Assembly: GCA_032821775.1 (NCBI GenBank)
Contig: JAVLRN010000009.1
Span: forward strand, 1,984,001 to 2,048,000
Reading direction: 5' to 3'
Source of the DNA: Sanguinoderma infundibulare
Taxonomy: Eukaryota > Basidiomycota > Agaricomycetes > Polyporales > Polyporaceae
DNA: 64,000 nt
Made by a program: the position numbers and the translations under genes. This document shows, piece after piece, positions 1-12,799 of the stretch (positions are counted from its first letter, which is position 1; every line of letters begins with the position of its first letter). The notes under the pieces are model-generated. The model was given only the letters and a program-made list of their open reading frames with translations. It searched no databases and was not told where the DNA came from.

Positions 1-1108
1 TCCAAGGCAGGGGTCCCACGGCGGAGCACGAGCGTCGACAGCGTTAAGCCGGGTCCAGTATCTCGTTTGAAACGGAGACGATCCTAGAGGCGGCGACTCG
101 GAGACGAAGCTGGTTGTAATGGAGTGGTGAAACGCAGCGACTGCACACTTGGTCATCTTCGTCGTCCCCGGAGAAACATGGACAATTCAGGTCCGGTTCT
201 TCTGTGTTAAGCATTGAGCAGAAACAGTGAGTGACTAACGAAAACTGACGAACCCGTTCGAAGAAACGGCTGCGGCGCATGGCGACCGTGCGCCGTATTC
301 GGGCATCCAAACGGGTAGCCACATCAGTGATGGGACAACTAAATACTCAAGGCTGGGGACCTGGAGACTGGAGTTAGTGGTGGAGTCTCGGCTTGGAAGA
401 CCATCATGATGACTGTCCAGAACATTGACGAGCCTCCCGTGCAATCTGTGCGCGCGGCGAGTGTTCAATGGGCGGTGACTAAGCAAAACAGGCGCGCAAC
501 CATGCAAGGCAAGACGGATTATCGCAAGCCCTCCACCTGAATTACTTAGCCTGACGCTTTACCAAATCCGCGAATAAGCAGTAATGGAGATTCCTCATCC
601 GCAGCGCTCGCCGACTCGGAGAACGCACGTTGAATCATCGCATAGCGTCTAACCTCCCTACTCATACCAGTGACACCTACGGCGGGGAGAGGAAGGGGCT
701 ATGTACGGTCGGTATATGCGCGATGTCAAAGAATTATGGACCAGTCGAGTCCCGAGGCGCGTATGCTTGTAGTTTAATACTGTATCTAGTACGCGAGGTA
801 TGTCTTCTATGAAGTCCTTAAGGAGCGCTAGCCTATCAACCCGAGAAGAAGAGACCCCGAATGTCTCACAATGTACGGCTATGGTACGGTACTGATGCAG
901 ACGCAGACGAAGATGATGCGGTACAGTCCGGAGCGACGTAAAATAACAGACAACAGTCTTTTGCATGATGTGTACCAACAGAGAAAGATGTGTAGAAGCC
1001 CAGCGTCCATAAAACTCGAAATCATAATCGTGAAGTCGTAAAGAATAAGAACAAACAACATCCGCATTATAGTCCCCCGAAAGTTCAAAACGTCCGTTCG
1101 CGTGAGCC
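1..1108. other. intergenic, no gene recognised
   Basis: This is the 3' flank of the copper radical oxidase gene and the left edge of the window. Open frames of 60-90 codons occur on both strands, but none shows a known domain, a splice-consistent extension or a family motif. One minus-strand frame (44-322) is fairly cysteine-rich but resembles nothing recognisable. No repeat structure was seen. Confidence 0.5.
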
Positions 1109-3641
1109 TCACACAATGGAGCAGAGCATAGTGAGTCCTGTGACGACAACGACCGCGACCGAGGACATGTAGTCCCGAAGCCCGCCCGCGTAGTTGTGGT
1201 GTTGGCCCTGCCCAGAAACGTTGTTGCCGCTCGAGTTCGAGCCTGACTGGGAGGAGGCGATCTTCGACTCCGGAAGTGCGGCAGCGTCCGCCGTGGGTTG
1301 CTGCCCAATCTTGCCGTTGCCGATCATGACCTGGACGCCGACGGACGGAACACCGTTGACGACAACGAAGCACACTGATAGACCGTCAATGTCAGCCCTG
1401 TTTTGTATAGTCGGCCATTCGCGCGGGCACTTACAGGCAGGACCGGGCGGGAAGGTCGCCGCGTTCGGCGGCATCTGGCCGACGTGCAGAGTAGCAGAAC
1501 CATCGCTGTTGCCGGTGTACGACGATTGCAGCTGGAGCATCCTCTGGCCCATGTTCTGGAAACGATGTCCCGTCAGTTCAACTCGAGTCAAGTTAATGTA
1601 TGGAAACTCACCATGGTGTGAGTAGAGAAGCCGGTACGGACGACGACGACTTGAGTGTTCTTGATGTTGTTGACATCTCCGAATAGATCATCCTTGGTCA
1701 ATGACACGTCGAAGAAATTGCCACCGTACGACAGCGAACTGAGGATGCCCTTGGGTTCGGGCCGCCTCTGGTTGTAGTACGACGGGTAGAAGTACTCGAC
1801 GCGGTACTCGGTGGGGTACTTGACATTGTTGACCGCGTAGTCGGCATGGGGGTTCGAGCCAGAAACGAGGACGGAACCTAAATAAAAGTGGTCAATTGCT
1901 GGAAACGCGGTTGTACGCGCATATACGGACCATCAGGGAGGAGAGTCGCGCTGGAATGGTACATCCGCGGGACGGTGCTGGGGGACAGACCGTCGCGGGA
2001 CCACCTCTTGCCCTGCGGTGCGCTCGGATCGTAGATGGCAGGCATGGTGAGCGGATTGTCGGCGTACGACTCGTTGATGGTCCAGGCCTGAGTGCCGTAT
2101 CCAGCCGTGCCGGTCGAAGCACCATTGAGCATGAGGATCTTGCCGTTGGGCAAAAGGATCAAGTTGCCCATCGAGCGACCCTCTGGGAGCGGATCGTCTT
2201 CAACGTACGCTGGCGAAACGTCCGGGGAGAGGCGCACACACGAAGCTGACGCGTTGAACTGCGCAATGTCCCAGTCGGCAGTCCACCTGTTCTCAAATCA
2301 ATCCATTTGCTCGATCGGCCATGCATAGGGAAGTACACTCACTGGTTGGGTTGCAGGTTAGTACCGCCGCAGAACAAGATCGTGGCCGTGTAGTTGTTGT
2401 CAGGAGTCAACGGAAGCATGGTCGTCCCGCCGCTGGCAGGGTACACACGAACAGCATCGAGCATATCATCAAGAGGCGTCTCCTGCGTCGTGTGGTAGTC
2501 CAACAGCACGGTCTTCCAATTTGACTGCAAGAGGACCTTGCCCGAAGGAAGCATCCACGTTAGTGGGTATAGATTGACCGGGAGAGTGTTCGAGAGGATG
2601 TTGGAGGTGACCAGCTCCTGGTTGGGCTGTGGAGGGAAGATCTCCCACGTCGGATTGTCCTGGAAGGCTGCGTTCACGTAACCTCCCCACAGGCAACCGC
2701 CGAGCTAGTGTTTACGTGAGTCGCGAGTCGGATTAGCACAGGTACGTTAGACTTACGATAATTGCGGAACCGTCGTCGAGCGTCTCGCTGGTAGGAACTC
2801 GATATCAGACCACAGCTAGCGCACACATAAACAGACCCGGTTGGTCATGAACTTCAACTTACAGGGTGGGGTACCATCGCCGCGTCGTCATGTCGGCAAC
2901 ACTGACCCAATTGCAGCTCCCATCATCGCAGGGATTTAACAAACTGTTGGGTCAGAAGTGTCAAAGAAGTTCCAGCCTGTGCGCGTATCAATATCTGCCT
3001 ACCGGACCCTGTAAAAAGGCACGCGTTAAGCATGTTTTACGACGTGCACGAGATCATGGTATGGACGTACGATTTGCCACCATCTGGATCGTCGTAGGGT
3101 CCTCCACCGGTTTGGCTGTCAGCCGTAGCACCGCCAGTCGTCACGGCCTGGTTTCCGCCGACATTGACCCACGTCCCGTTCCCGAGGACGGTGCCGCCAG
3201 CGCAGAATGAGTTGGTGACGATGTCCATCGCGCGACCGCCATTCTTGCTGATAGAGTACTCTGGGGCGCGTGTTCAGCCGACTATATGCGCATCGCGAGA
3301 CCGCAAAAGCTCACCAGCAGCCCATGCTGGGTGACCATTGATCTGGGTGGGGTTGTTCTCGACCTTGTCGACAATGTACACCTTGTCGAGGGTCCCAAGG
3401 AACAGCTGCAGCACGCGGGCGTCAGACCTCGCGCGAACCGCGAGCCGCGAAATGGACAGAGAAATGGAGCGCGCACCTGTTGCGCGCTGACTATGCTGTC
3501 TCCGACAATCTTGAACTGGCCGAGCGGGGCCTGGTTGGTGCCGGGCTGACCGGGCGGGCTGGAGGTCTGGGCATACGCCGAAGCAAAGAAAGAAATTGCC
3601 GCCGCCGCGGCGCGAACGTTCAGCCTGTGCGCGCGATCCAT
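1109..3641 (-). CDS. copper radical oxidase (glyoxal oxidase-like), secreted, probably GPI-anchored
   Basis: Extracellular copper oxidase of the glyoxal oxidase/galactose oxidase fold (AA5_1 type). The family oxidises aldehydes or alcohols to produce H2O2 for lignin-degrading peroxidases. The start (ATG at 3641) opens a signal peptide (MDRAHRLNVRAAAAAISFF...). Conserved blocks follow across at least eight exons: PTQINGHPAW, NSFCAGG with the cross-linking Cys (codon near 3203), TRRWYPT with its partner Tyr (2871-2873), RMYHS with the copper Tyr-His pair (1956-1961), and STHTM with the second copper His (1618-1620). All five expected radical-copper residues are present. The C-terminus has a Ser/Gly/Asn-rich linker then a hydrophobic tail ending at the TGA at 1109, as in GPI-anchor signals. 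No WSC domains are seen, so this is a short form. The substrate (glyoxal, methylglyoxal or other) cannot be read from sequence. Confidence 0.93.
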
Positions 3642-6481
3642 AGCGTGACCGGGCGAAGAAGGAAGGAACAGCAGGACGTCCACCGGGGACGGTGGCAAGG
3701 GAAGGATGGAGTGGGCGAGGAGGGGAGGCTGGCGGGCCCAGTAGAGGGCTATATACGCCGCCAGCCGTTCGAAACAAGACAGGGAGCGTGGTCCGGCGGG
3801 CGATTCACGATGAAGCGTCCAGCCTCGATCGGACACCCTTCCCCCTCGGAGTCACAGCTGCAGCCCACACCGTTCGGCTCGAGCGATTGATTGGTTGGAC
3901 ATCCCAGCGGTGCCGGTCACACAGGCTTCCCACCCACCGTCCTGGGCTGCCCGCCTTCGCGTTCGGTCCCTCTTCCGTCCGCACTGCCCGCACTGCGGCG
4001 CCCCCGTGCGCTACCTCCGGCCTATGTCGGTGCGCCTACCATAACGCGCCAGACGCCGTGCGGGAACCCCAAGGCTCGGGCAGCGCCTGGGAAGTTGTGC
4101 GAAATGGAGAACTCCTGTCTGTAAAGGGCCCCACGCCAGTCAGTGTTCTGTATCACCAGCCTGCGAGGAGCGCGATTTTTCCAGCCGGCAGATTGATTGC
4201 AATTCAGCGAAACGCGGTTAGAGTAGTCCGTCAGCGCGTCAGCAGGCGTGTGGGCGAAGGCAGGAGGACGTCGGTCGTTCGAGCAGAACGCAGGCGGGAG
4301 CTGGCTCCCCGCGGCGCCAAGACGACGGCAGCACCATAGTGGCGGCGCTCGAACTCTGTTTTCCCCGGACTGACAGCGCCCAGCAGGCACTTCTGCCGCC
4401 ACTGACAGTCCTCTCGCTCTCCCATCTGTCATATTCCTATGTCTCCTACGCTCCAACCTCTTTCAGCTCACTACGCCGACGCTGCACCCCTATTCGAGTG
4501 GGCGAGCCGAGCCGTTCTTGTGCCACTTACACCCGAGGGCGCCCACTCCGCCGACATGTACCGGACGGTGCGAACATGCTATCGGTACGTACGCGCCTGA
4601 CTCGGCGGTCGGAGCAAGCCAGAAGCTACATATACAAGGCCGTCAAACGGCCCTGCAGGCTGCGACCACGACTGTCCACGAGGATTGTGACGCTGAGCGC
4701 TGAGTCGCAGGATGGCGTGCCTCCGGCAACATCATCTCCGACGAGGACGGTGTCCTATCCAGTTCGCCGTTGAAACCAAAACCCTCTCCTGAGCGTTGGC
4801 AAACGCAAGTACTCTGTGCAACACAGGGCAAACATAGGGTGAGTTTGTTTATTTCCAACGTTCCTGTGAGCTACGTTTGCTTTGGGATACAGGGGCTTTT
4901 TATGCGAAAGCAGGATGCTATGCAAAAAAGTCATCGCACGTCTTATTGCATCCACATGGCCTGATATGTACGTCTCCTGTTTCCCTCATGGTTTGCTCAC
5001 GCTAACCGGCGTCGGCAAGACAGCAACAAACTACAGTAGACCACAGCTGACCATGCGATGGTCGGGCGGTGCTAAGTGACACCACGCCAATAGATCTTTT
5101 GAGTTCAGTGACAGTAGCGCGTTGGTAGCGCGGTATTCAGATGCTCATCGCCATACGCCACAAGTGAGCGTCAGAACTGCTCATTGGCGATCGCGCACTG
5201 GTGGACTCCTGCTAAATATGTGGAGCTTTTGGTTCCAGGCGTTGGGCACATTGCCAATACAAGTGCAACTCGAGTCAATTTCGCGGCTGCTTTTGGCCGC
5301 ATCGGGGCGCACACAACATATTAATGAACTACTCATCATTACATTCCTAGGATGCTGAGGCTTACAGGACATCTGTAGACGTCTATACGTGTACTATTTG
5401 ACGTCCGCTTCAAGGTCGTTCTGGCTCGCAGCCCGGCCCGTCCAGGACAAGAACCCTGTTTTCCGCTTTCGGGACCCGACTTTCTTCTTGAACACCCTCT
5501 CTCCAAATGTAAGTCTCTCCGCCTTCCTAGTCAGGATGAAACACCCAGTATATCAATGCCACTACCTCCTCATGCTCCAGAGTGCTCCAGGTACCCTCGT
5601 CAGCGCCGCTCGTCGTTACGTCGGCTTCTACACTTCCTTGACCATTTCCAAGCAACGCTCTATGAATTGAAGTTCCGTGTTTAGGGTCGATGCCTGCCGT
5701 CAGGCAGCCGCAAGGTTGAGCCAAAGCCAAAGCTCGTGCCTGGAATACTTGGAGGTCGAAACGCTTTCCGGATCGCGCTAGTCCTGAATCTATTCTGCGG
5801 ATATCTCCGGGGACCGGACTTCAGCGGACTTCCTTGGACAATTTACTCCCAGTCTGAAAAGAGGTCATCGCCCAGCTCATGCCCATTTGATGCCCATATA
5901 CATGTCTGGTTTGAACCCACGATTCTACTTGGGTTCTTTTCGAGTCCCCTGCATCCAGTTAACTATCGGCTGGGCCGGAAACTGTTCTGACACTGCGCCT
6001 CTGCTATGGGGGAACGATGTGTCTCACAGCATGACAGTCGTGTGGCTATATCTCCAGGGCACGAGTGACGTCTGCGGCGTGGGCTCACGCGATAAACCGA
6101 TGGGGCTCCAATATAGTAAGTAATAGGCGTTTCATGGAATAGCGGCACTTTGCGTTTTCCTTTCCGTCATGACGGCCATTACCGAAGGACAACGCATTAG
6201 CAATGCATCCGTATAACTCGCACGGAAGCCGAGTGAAGGCGACTCGATTCGAGACCATCTAAGCACATCTCCTCGGATTGAATAGTGGATTCGAGAAAGC
6301 AACATTGATTGCCATGTTGGTTCACGGGCAAATCAGCGGTGATGAGGCCGCCAAACCCGAATATTAGCGTTGCGACTTGGCCTTTCACACCCCACGGGGC
6401 CATACAGACACCGTCAGGTCGACGGGCTGCTGGAGATACGACCTTGGGAGCGGGCATAAAGCAAGCTTGGTTACCGAGCAG

Positions 6482-6503
6482 GAGAGAGAGAGAGAGAGAG
6501 AGA
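6482..6503. repeat. (GA)11 microsatellite
   Basis: An uninterrupted run of 11 GA dinucleotides in non-coding DNA, directly readable in the sequence. Confidence 0.95.
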
Positions 6504-6796
6504 ATTCCGATTTTATAGTAGGCTTAGGCCGTTTACGGCCTATGTGGCTACTCTCTGGCGAGGTACAAAGTGGCTACGTTTGCGTGGGGGAGGGGGTCAT
6601 GTGTATGGTATGGTAACGTGATGTATAGTAAAACAGAGAGGTCTCCCCTTGTCCATCCAAGGAAGGTGCGCGGGGCTTAACCTGGCCGCTGGTCGTCGTT
6701 ACCGGGCAGGAAGCGTCCGAGTTGTGGCGGCGGGGACACGATTCCATTGCTATGACGTAGTTACAGGCCTATTCTTGCCGAACGTTCCGCGACGAC

Positions 6797-6819
6797 GCGC
6801 GGGAACGTTGTTCCCGCGC
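6797..6819. repeat. perfect inverted repeat, 10-bp arms, 3-base loop
   Basis: GCGCGGGAAC and its exact reverse complement GTTCCCGCGC are separated by GTT. The stem is about 80% GC and lies in a gap with no recognised gene. It could be a regulatory palindrome, a terminator-like structure or a transposon-end remnant; nothing decides between these. Confidence 0.8.
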
Positions 6820-7733
6820 AGCACAAGAATGGTCGTCCGACGTCAGCTGTCGGCACGACGGGTTGGTGATCCGCGCGTCGGCCTCCGAATGGTCTTTATT
6901 AGCAACAGCCCCGTCGAGACGAGGTACGATTACGAGAGTCGCTGACACTGGCAGTGATCACCCTCAAGTCGGATCAAGTAGAAAGCCGGACAGAGGCAGG
7001 TTGGTTCACGGGTAGCAAACCTTGCATACCGATGTCGCCGCCCGCACTCTGCACGTCTGACAGGACATTTTGATATTCATCGCGGGTATGCGCTCACTAC
7101 GACACACACCTCTTTACCTGGAGAATACTCTTCATATGCAAAGACAGGGATGCTCTTAGCCGCAACGCCGCACCCTGCTGCAAGAGGGGGCCTAATAATT
7201 GACAAGCGGCTTACTAAACACATGAGTCGGAGCCCGCTGCTGACGGTTGGCAAATGAGCTCAAGGAAGGGGCGAGTATGCTCTAGAACGTCAGAGAGGGA
7301 AGCTAGGGAAGGCTGGTTGGACAGATGTGCCGGAATTGCTTTCTGTAATAGAACGGATTACTCCAGCGGCGAGTCGGAGCATGCAGTCGGCGCCGTCCAC
7401 GTCGGTTGCATCCGCGGAGCCGGAGAGAACCGACCAGGTGGGCGACGCGTGCTTCGTGAGACTGGCTCGATGTCAAGGACGGATTGTTGATGATCTGGGG
7501 TGCATGAGGGGAGCTTTAGGTAATCTTGTGGACAGTTGAAAGCGAATAAGAAAGATGCAGGATGCGGGGGAGCGAGGGCGGAGGCGCACAGCATGACGTC
7601 ATGCAGGGATTGGTCAACCGGGGAGCGGGTGGCGTTGCTCACGACGTGCAAAGCCAGCTGCAGCAGCGGTCCCCGTTTATATTACCCAGGAACCCAATCC
7701 CCCGTTTGTCCATCCAGCGCGCAGCGTACCACA

Positions 7734-10080
7734 ATGTCCTTTACCAGCCAACCACCACCATCCCCCAATCTGTCCTCCCCATTCTCCCCCTCGCTCCCCC
7801 TCGTCCCTCTAGAACATACCTCCTCGTCCTCATCATCCCTACCTTCTCTCAGTCGCGAAGGATCATCCAGTTCTGAGTCCGAGGGGCTCGCCTCTCCGCT
7901 CCGGCGACTGTCTCTGATTGACGACTTCCACTCGCCCTTGCGGACGCGCAATCTCGAATTGTTCCCCCAATTCGTGGCTCAGGAACGCACTTTCGCTGTC
8001 GACAGCACACGAGAAGGGGTGCGAGAGGACATGTTGGATAAGGAGCAGCAAGAAGATCAAAGCATGCACGGAGACGTCGACATGGATATGGGCAGAGAAG
8101 GTAAGCATTCCCACACTGTACTGGTGGCGCTATGCGATGGTGTCCATGTCTTGCCTGGGAATTGGAACTCGGCCAAATGGGTTGGGATCACGTCAGAAGC
8201 CTGCTGTATTCCGACTGTATGCGTGCCCTGACCCCAGGTGGGCGTCTGTCCAGCGACGATGAAACGGCACAATGCCGATGGCGACCACGCTAAACGTCGC
8301 GGTGGCCGGATGAAGAGGACAAGAAGAGATGGTCGAGGGAAATGGACATGTGCATGGGAGAGAGGGCGCAGCCGATTGCCTTTTGGCTTAGACTTTGGAC
8401 TCTTATCAGGCCAGTTGCCGAACCGTCGTCGGGTGACCGGCAGGGGCAACCGTCCCAGTGGCGACCGATGCGAATCATATTTGCCGAGCAGAGTGGCCCA
8501 TGTTGTGCTCATCTGATCTCTCTCGCTGATCGATTCCCTCCACTTTTCGCAGGTCCGGGTTCCCCTCTCCCCTTCCCCCTCCGCCCCTCCCTTCCCCACA
8601 GGACGTCCTCGTACTCCAAGCGACACTCCTCCTTCCACTCCCCCAGCGAGGTCCCCCTGCCAGTCCCGTACATGCCCCACTGTCAATCCTCCTACAGTGC
8701 ATCTACCACCACCGCTCAGACCCAGGGCACCGCTGTCACGCACGATGGTGAACCTGCTTCCCGTCTCTCTCGTCTAAGCTGCCTTGCTTCCGACTCCCGC
8801 TCAGACTCCTCCAAGCCCATCTTCGACGACAGCCTAGCAGGCTCCTCTTCCGACAGCACACCTTCCTCCTCGTCCTCTCCACCAACGTCCATGTCTACCG
8901 CCGGTGACTCAAAACCCACCCGGGGCTCCGTCCCTGACTTCATGGACTTCACAGAGTCTTCACCACCCAGTATGCACTTTGCTCCTTCCTGCTCGGTCCA
9001 GCATCCACGTCCACAGTCTCCGAGGATACCTCCATCATCGTCGAGCACCCTCCCATTGTTTTCGCGTCCCTTCTCGTCACCAGATGCGTCAAGACCGATA
9101 CACTCTCCACGACCCATGCGGCCGCCGGGCGTCCCAGATCGTGCGTCGACGGCCAGTCTTCCATTACCGGCAGACACGCCGTACTATACCCTCCCCCCGT
9201 TTCCTGGAGGAACGATCCCGGAGGACCAAGAGATGCGCTCCGCTGCGCCGACGCGCCCGAGCTCCAGCCGCCCGTCGGCCGGCCTCCATCAAGCCTCGAC
9301 GTCATCGATACCGTCATCGTCGTCCTGGCAAGCTCGGCGGTCGCCGTCGTACACGTCTGATCTGGAACACGAGGAATTTATGGCGCTCGTTGCCAACCGG
9401 ATCCTCGACAGAGCTTATTCATCCGTCGCCCGTTCTGCCAGTGACGGCGCCGCAATATCCTCTGATCGTCCACTTCCTCCACCCGCGCCACCGACAGTCC
9501 TCACTCCTCCACCTCCCCCGAGTCCGGAATGGGGCCCGACAGCGCCGTACAAGCCCTTCCTTGCACATGCGCCACCACCACAGGAAAGTTTCATCGCTGT
9601 GGACACGAAGCCGACCGAGTATCGGCTAGTGGTTCGTTTACCTGGTTTCAGAAGGGATGCCATGTAAGTGCATGATTTTGTTGCATGTGTAACAGGGCGG
9701 CGACAGTTATACTTACCCCGCCTTTTCTGCGCTAATCAGCACTGTCTCAACACGCAAGCGGCGCATTCTTCATGTCGTCGCAGACTCGTGGGAGCCTAAT
9801 GGGGGTGAGTTTCTCCTCCTCCACTTGGTCAGAGCGCGCTGATGGCCGGACGCTAACTGTATTTCCAATCATCCCCGTGGTTTTGACTGCAATACCTGTC
9901 TACCCGCGACGCTGTTGGCTGATATGGTTCGCATGATCTATAGGTCATTTCGAGCAGCGGATATCGTTTGGATACGATGCGTTGCTGGCGCAAGTGCGTG
10001 CCGAGTTCGATGGCGAACACCTGCAAGTGATCGTCCCCAGAAGAACCATTCCCATGACGTACCTTCCTGCACGCGAATGA
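7734..10080 (+). CDS. Hsp20/alpha-crystallin-domain protein with long disordered N-terminus
   Basis: The C-terminal 90 or so residues read as an alpha-crystallin (ACD/HSP20) domain: the segment from TEYRLVVRLPGF through ISTRKRRILHVV-type strands, then GHFEQRISFGYDA and VIVPRR. Small heat-shock proteins hold unfolding clients. Everything before it (about 500 residues) is Ser/Pro-rich, low in hydrophobics and probably disordered, which is far longer than a classical 16-25 kDa sHsp. Start ATG is at 7734. Exon 1 ends at 8100 (GTAAGC); the next clear exon begins at 8553; later introns follow CCAT (about 9663) and GGGG (about 9805); stop TGA at 10080. The first intron would be 452 bases, long for this genome, and may hide another exon. 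A TATA-like TTTATATTA lies near 7676. Function could be chaperone or a regulator using the fold for dimerisation. Domain call firm; N-terminal model less so. Confidence 0.8.
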
Positions 10081-12799
10081 TGGGCGCCTCGGGCTTCGGT
10101 CCTTGCTCCTCCTTTCTGCCGTGTCTTCCGGTATGCTCCATTGCCTCCCACGTATGGTGCCTCTCCCTCTACCGACGCCCCCCTATCGCAGCAAGATCCG
10201 GTCCCACAACGTGCGCCCCCAGCAGACGTGGGCTACGGACGTCGGCGCGGGACACTCAATACCGATGCCCTCGCAGGAACAGCGCCGGACAGACTTCAAG
10301 CGCATAGGCGCGGATGGCACACATACCTCAGTAATTATCACGTCACGACACATTCCCTATCATGATGAGTACTACCTGCCGCGCGGTGCGGCCTAATGAG
10401 TCCCATATCGCACTAACCGCCATTGCTCGCACTCCATATCGCATACCTCAGCCTCCCGCATCCATCTATCGTTGTCCACTACCGTGTCCTCCGCCTTGTC
10501 GTTTCTAGTATCCCCTATCCGCAAATCTTCCTCGCATGCTCCACCGTGGCTCCACGGCCATCCCTCATCGCAGTCGCACGACTCACGGACGCACATCCCA
10601 AACGCCATCTTCCCGCATCTTCGGTACCTGTTCGCCAAATCCTCGCAATGCCGCATTCGGCACGGTCGCCCACCTCCCTTCCACCTGTCCCTGGATTCGT
10701 ATTCCCCTCATATCATTGTCGCATGTACGTACTGCTTGCATTTGCTCTGTACCGCTGTTACCGAAATCATCTCCATGTCTTCTGGCTTCAACTTGTACAT
10801 CGGACCAATCCATCCCTCGAACGTGTGGTCGCCGTCCGGATCCAAGAAGACTCCATCAGTCGGAGCGCCGACAACGAACGCAATAATATACTGGGCGGCG
10901 ACTCCCCGATATCTATTGGCGAACGCCGTGCTCGCTGAAACAACTCCGCTTATGGGAGCCCAATGGCGTTATTGTAGTCGTGTTGCTGGCCCGTGGGTTC
11001 GCGCGCAAGGGTTCAGTGATTGCGTACTCAATTGTGGCGGAAGGTGGAGCTCCACCGCATGAGGTCGTCATGGGGCCGTGGCCACTGGCGTCCTTGCGTA
11101 CCTGCAGGCAGCCATTCCGAGCGTTCGCGGACCATCTGGACGGCAATTTTCCCTTAGGCAGACAAGGGTTCTTCCACATACGAGGACGCACACCCTGGTT
11201 CCCAAGGGTGATGGCGCTTGGCGATCCCACTCATCGGCGAACTGGCGTATTTGGCATCTGCGACACCGGATTCGACTACCTTATCCTTTGCTCCCACTTC
11301 CCGCCTCACTCGTTTCATCGTCTCTCATCCATATTTATTTGCACAACGTTCCCCGTTCGACGTCTACCGAGGCGCCGACACACAAGTACACCGTCAGCTG
11401 TTCCGTGCTCGTCACATAACCAGTCCTCCCATCATTGTACCATATGCATACATCACATTGCAATGCAGAGTATCTGCTTAGATTGTCGAGTTGTCGATAT
11501 ACATACATCACTGCCACTCCCACCTCTCACGATGTACTCCATCATCATGCTCCGGTGTTCCTCTGAATCTCAACTCCCTCCCGCTTCCAACCGATTTTAC
11601 TCACACGGCGGTTGCCGGTGAATACGTGCACATATATCTGCATACTGTATACTCTTGTTCTAATCCGTCGTCCCTACCATGGCCCCCACTGTGCTTTACC
11701 TGTGTCCATGTCCATTAGCGTGGTCTCGGTCACAAGCAAGGTTTCCACCCCTCGTTATTCAGCCTCCCTCATCAGCCGTACCAAAGTTTTACTTACTTGC
11801 CGCGCTGTATATATGTTCTGTTGCTCACGTCGTGCTTTCCCAACGTTGATACCACGTACATATCCTTATATGCCCCGTATGCCGCTCGTTCCGTGTTCCC
11901 ATTAAATTTGTGCTGTTCGTTATTCAAACACAGCCTACCTATATACATATACATCCGAATCGTAATGATGACGCGCTTTTCCATCCGATAGCTCTCGAAA
12001 GTCGCGCTTAGGGTCCGTCCGCGGCACGCACCTCACACCTTCCATCTCCCATCTTTGCGAGTCTTTTGCCGCCATCGCTCGTGTCCCCAGACGCGTCGGC
12101 ACCACACACACGAGCGGAAAGGCTCAGGCGGCGAGGTCACACGGGGATGCAATTTACGGAAAGCTTGCAGGACAGGTGGTACGCTAGTACGACGCCCGGT
12201 GGAGTGTGGTTTACGTACCGTGATGCGTGTCCCCAGGGGACATGCGTGCCGCTTTCGTTCTTCGCCTTCCATTCGCTCGAGATAGCGCAAGAAGCTTCCC
12301 CGATGCCCAGTGACACTCCTAGCGCTGTCTTTCCCGTCCCTTCAACCTCCCAAGCTTCACGGAGCACGAAACGCGCCCTCCGCTCGGACCAGCGAAGCCC
12401 AGCGCGTTGGCAGGGGCTGACGTCCGGTGACACCTGTTTGCGACGATGACGGTGTGCTGAGGTCCCGAGGAAGTCGAATTGGTATGCGGATTGCTCGATC
12501 GTGCTACCCATCGACCACGACGTCGCCGCCCGGTCGGACCGCCCATCAATTGCACCGCCGCACATGCGCATTCGACACTGAAGCCTCCGACCTACAGTAT
12601 GTACTCGGCTCTGCGGTGCTTCGCGAAGGACGCAGGGACAACGGGCGGCACGTACGCATGTGCGCCGCGAGGTGGGGTCGCGGGTGCAAGGAGGACTGGA
12701 ACTGGAAGGAAGGGACGTCGAAACTGTGTGTGCCGACGCCGTCGCCGCAGTTCAGGCCTCAGGCTGCGGGCTGCGGGTTTGTGCCTCCGATCCCTCGCC
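10081..12799. other. 2.7 kb gap between convergent genes, no gene recognised
   Basis: This lies between the 3' ends of the Hsp20-like (plus) and AFG1 (minus) genes. Open frames up to about 210 codons exist but are not supported by motifs or splicing. Most look like chance frames in pyrimidine-rich DNA. No tRNA, repeat array or transposon end was recognised. Confidence 0.45.

Larger units (their letters stand above)
3642..7733. other. 4.1 kb gap without a recognised gene
   Basis: This gap separates the divergently transcribed oxidase and Hsp20-like genes, so both promoters lie here. Short open frames exist on both strands, but none could be assembled into a recognisable protein. A plus-strand frame from 4439 (about 53 codons) and the stretch 4700-4850 look mildly coding, but no consistent splice model joins them. 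A (GA)11 microsatellite lies at 6482-6503 and a perfect GC-rich hairpin at 6797-6819. A TATA-like TTTATATTA lies about 50 bases before the Hsp20-like ATG (7676-7684). A decayed gene or transposon is possible but not shown. Confidence 0.5.

Noticed and set aside
4439..4850. Possible small gene: 53-codon frame from ATG 4439 plus a coding-looking stretch near 4700-4850
   Set aside because: The only joining intron would be about 34 bases, an in-frame TGA remains, and no family is recognised. Too weak to call.
10913..11621. Overlapping long frames suggesting a gene between Hsp20-like and AFG1
   Set aside because: Neither strand gives splice-consistent extensions or any motif; composition resembles the surrounding non-coding DNA.
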